Part shown: positions 5,073-6,479 of the stretch, one piece after another | Numbering within the stretch: the first letter of the stretch is position 1 | Layout: each line of letters begins with the position of its first letter | Assembly (NCBI GenBank): GCA_016933355.1 | Contig: JAFGBC010000218.1 | Location: 1-6,479, forward strand | Direction of reading: 5' to 3' | Length of the DNA: 6,479 nt | Origin: Candidatus Aminicenantota bacterium | GTDB lineage: Bacteria; Acidobacteriota; Aminicenantia; Aminicenantales; JAFGBC01 | The notes under the pieces: generated by a model | What the model was told of the DNA's origin: nothing | The model's input: the letters and a program-made list of their open reading frames with translations, nothing else | The model's database searches: none | Translations under genes and position numbers: made by a program

Positions 5073-6479
5073 TTACCTTCCCCAGGAGAGCATGGCGGAC
5101 GCGCTCACGGCCAGGGCGTCGGCGGCCGGCTGGATCCAGGCGCGGAGGACGCCCGCGAAGAAGAGCCCGAGGGCGATGCAGAGCAGGGCCAGCCCGACGG
5201 TGGCCGCCGTCATCCAGAACGGCGCCTCGCGGACCGCCGCCCAGCGCGCCTCGAGCTTGCCGAAGAAGGCCTTGCGCTGGATGACGAGGTAGTACCAAAG
5301 CGTCAGGACGCTGGCCAGGACGGCGATGACCGCGTAGGGCCAGCGGCCGGCCTGGACGAGGGCGACGATGATGATCAGCTTGCTCCAGAATCCCCCCAGG
5401 GGCGGGACGCCGGCGATCGACAGCGACCCGACCAGGTTGGTCGCGGCCGTGAACGGCATGCGTTTGGCCAGGCCGCCCATCTCGTCCAGGTTCCGGGTGC
5501 CGGTCGCGGTCTGGATCGAGCCCGCGCTTAAGAACAGGAGGCCCTTGGCCACGGCATGGTTGAGGAGGTGGAAGAGACCGCCCAGGATCCCGAGCGGCGT
5601 TCCCAGCCCGATGCCGAGGACGATGTAGCCGACTTGGCTGATCGAGGAATAGGCCAGCATCCTCTTGATATCGGTCTGGCCCAGGGCCAGCAGGGCGGCG
5701 ACGACCAGGGACAGGATGCCGAGGCCCATCAGGATGTTCGACAGGAGAGGGCTGAGCCCGAATACGCCGAACAGGATCCGGGTCAGCGCGTAGATCCCCG
5801 ACACCTTGATCAGGAGCCCCGACAGCATGGCCGAGATCGGCGCCGGGGCCGAGGGGTGGGCGTCGGGCAGCCAGGCGTGGAAGGGGATCAGGGCCGCCTT
5901 GAGTCCGAACCCGGCGATGAACAGGGCCGCGCAGAGGACGGCCGGCAGGCCGGGCTGGAGCGTCTGGAGGGCGCGGCCGACGGCCTCGAAGCCGAGGCTG
6001 CCGGTCAGCCCGAAGAGGACGACGACGCTGATCAGGATGAAGGCCGAGGCGACCACGGACAGCATCAGGTATTTGAACGACGCCTCGAGCTCGTCGTAGC
6101 CGAGCCCGAAGGCGACCAGGGCGTAGGACGCGACGGCGGCGACCTCGAGGAACAGGTAGACCTGGAAGAGGTCGGTGGCCAAGACAAGGCCGTTCATGCC
6201 GGCGACCATGATCAGGAACAGCGCGTAAAAGTTCGCCTTGGCGCCGATGTGCTCCATGTAGTCGACCGAAAACAGGCCGGCGCCGAGGCTGACCAGAGCG
6301 ACCGCCGCTAACATGAACAAGGCGAGCCCGTCGAGCCCGAGCAGGATGTGGACGGGCTCCCCGAACCAAAGGACCTGCTGGACGACCGGCCCGCCGGCGA
6401 GGAGCCGACGGCCGGCGGTGACGGCGTAGACGAGCAGGAAGAGAAAGGTCAGGTTGCCCAGGACGTCGGGAAGCACCCG
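5073..6479 (-). CDS. Antiporter-like proton-channel subunit (NuoL/M/N, MrpD, MbhH type); 5' end outside window
   Basis: This large membrane protein is an ion-pumping channel of complex I, Mrp antiporters and energy-converting hydrogenases. The frame runs off the right edge, leaving 468 residues. Full-length relatives have about 480-510, so roughly the first helix is missing; the GTG at 6476 is unlikely to be the true start. Counting from that GTG codon, the key channel residues are E111 in the FLEVAAVASYAL helix, K193 in GLKAALIPFHAWLPDAH, K224 in SGLLIKVSGIYAL, H303 and H307 in LFHLLNHAVAK, and K366 in GGFWSK. The part MGGLAKRMPFTA followed by SLSIAGVPPLGGF is typical of MrpD, NuoN and MbhH. 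There is no NuoL-type long lateral helix at the C-terminus. It is the first gene visible in the operon, 3 nt before the NuoJ-like gene. Whether further Mrp-like genes precede it cannot be seen. Confidence 0.93.
   Translation of the reverse strand, partial: RVLPDVLGNLTFLFLLVYAVTAGRRLLAGGPVVQQVLWFGEPVHILLGLDGLALFMLAAVALVSLGAGLFSVDYMEHIGAKANFYALFLIMVAGMNGLVLATDLFQVYLFLEVAAVASYALVAFGLGYDELEASFKYLMLSVVASAFILISVVVLFGLTGSLGFEAVGRALQTLQPGLPAVLCAALFIAGFGLKAALIPFHAWLPDAHPSAPAPISAMLSGLLIKVSGIYALTRILFGVFGLSPLLSNILMGLGILSLVVAALLALGQTDIKRMLAYSSISQVGYIVLGIGLGTPLGILGGLFHLLNHAVAKGLLFLSAGSIQTATGTRNLDEMGGLAKRMPFTAATNLVGSLSIAGVPPLGGFWSKLIIIVALVQAGRWPYAVIAVLASVLTLWYYLVIQRKAFFGKLEARWAAVREAPFWMTAATVGLALLCIALGLFFAGVLRAWIQPAADALAVSASAMLSWGR

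Noticed and set aside
5556..6311. Plus-strand frame of 251 codons rich in Asp, Glu, Gln and Gly
   Set aside because: It is antisense to the antiporter-like gene. The acidic composition is the usual complement of codons for hydrophobic helices, and no family is recognisable.
4585..6369. Open minus-strand frame of 594 codons overlapping the antiporter-like and NuoJ-like genes
   Set aside because: The translation is an Arg/Pro/Gly-rich, low-complexity product of a shifted frame, while the other frame gives clear membrane proteins.
435..6479. Reading the operon as ordinary respiratory complex I (nuo)
   Set aside because: The large subunit has both NiFe CxxC pairs and the small subunit a hydrogenase-type CxxC, which NuoD and NuoB lack. 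No NuoE/F/G genes are seen.
435..6479. Reading the operon as Ehr or Mbx/Mbs, hydrogenase-related complexes that lack an intact NiFe site
   Set aside because: Those relatives have lost some or all NiFe-binding cysteines; here C63, C66, C353 and C356 are all present.
4280..6479. A stand-alone Mrp Na+/H+ antiporter operon for the membrane genes at the right end
   Set aside because: MrpA, MrpE, MrpF and MrpG are not seen, the J- and A-like genes are complex-I types, and spacing is continuous with the hydrogenase genes.

Overview
The window is GC-rich bacterial DNA, almost entirely coding. It holds the 3' end of one plus-strand gene and, facing it, nine tightly packed minus-strand genes. The plus-strand fragment (1-405) is the C-terminal part of the DNA polymerase III beta clamp (DnaN), which places the fragment in a bacterium. 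Uncultured or anaerobic high-GC lineages such as Aminicenantota/Acidobacteriota would fit the gene content, but this is a guess and nothing in the window fixes the phylum.

The minus-strand genes read from the right edge to the left: an antiporter-like proton-channel subunit (NuoL/M/N-MrpD-MbhH type, 5' end outside the window), a NuoJ-like subunit resembling a fused MbhD+MbhE, NuoK-like (MbhG), NuoA-like (MbhI), NuoB-like small subunit (MbhJ), NuoC-like (MbhK), NuoD-like large subunit (MbhL), NuoH-like (MbhM) and NuoI-like two-cluster ferredoxin subunit (MbhN). Junctions are overlaps of 4-13 nt or gaps of 1-3 nt, so this is one operon with strong translational coupling. Its promoter and first gene(s) lie beyond position 6479.

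The large subunit keeps both CxxC pairs that bind the NiFe centre (C63/C66 and C353/C356). It also has a 41-residue tail after the distal motif, of the kind removed by a maturation protease in HycE. This is therefore best read as a group 4 membrane-bound, energy-converting [NiFe] hydrogenase and not as respiratory complex I. No NADH-oxidising module (NuoE/F/G) is seen. Electrons probably enter from ferredoxin through the two [4Fe-4S] clusters of the NuoI-like subunit, pass the proximal cluster of the small subunit and reduce protons at the NiFe site, with H+ or Na+ moved by the membrane arm. The reverse direction is possible.

The clamp gene and the hydrogenase operon converge on a 29-nt spacer that contains a perfect 7-bp inverted repeat, a possible two-way terminator without a U tract. 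No RNA genes, CRISPR arrays, insertion sequences or gene-free stretches over 300 bases are seen. The system belongs to a known family; the interest is in its subunit composition, intermediate between Mbh hydrogenases and complex I, and in a few residue substitutions.
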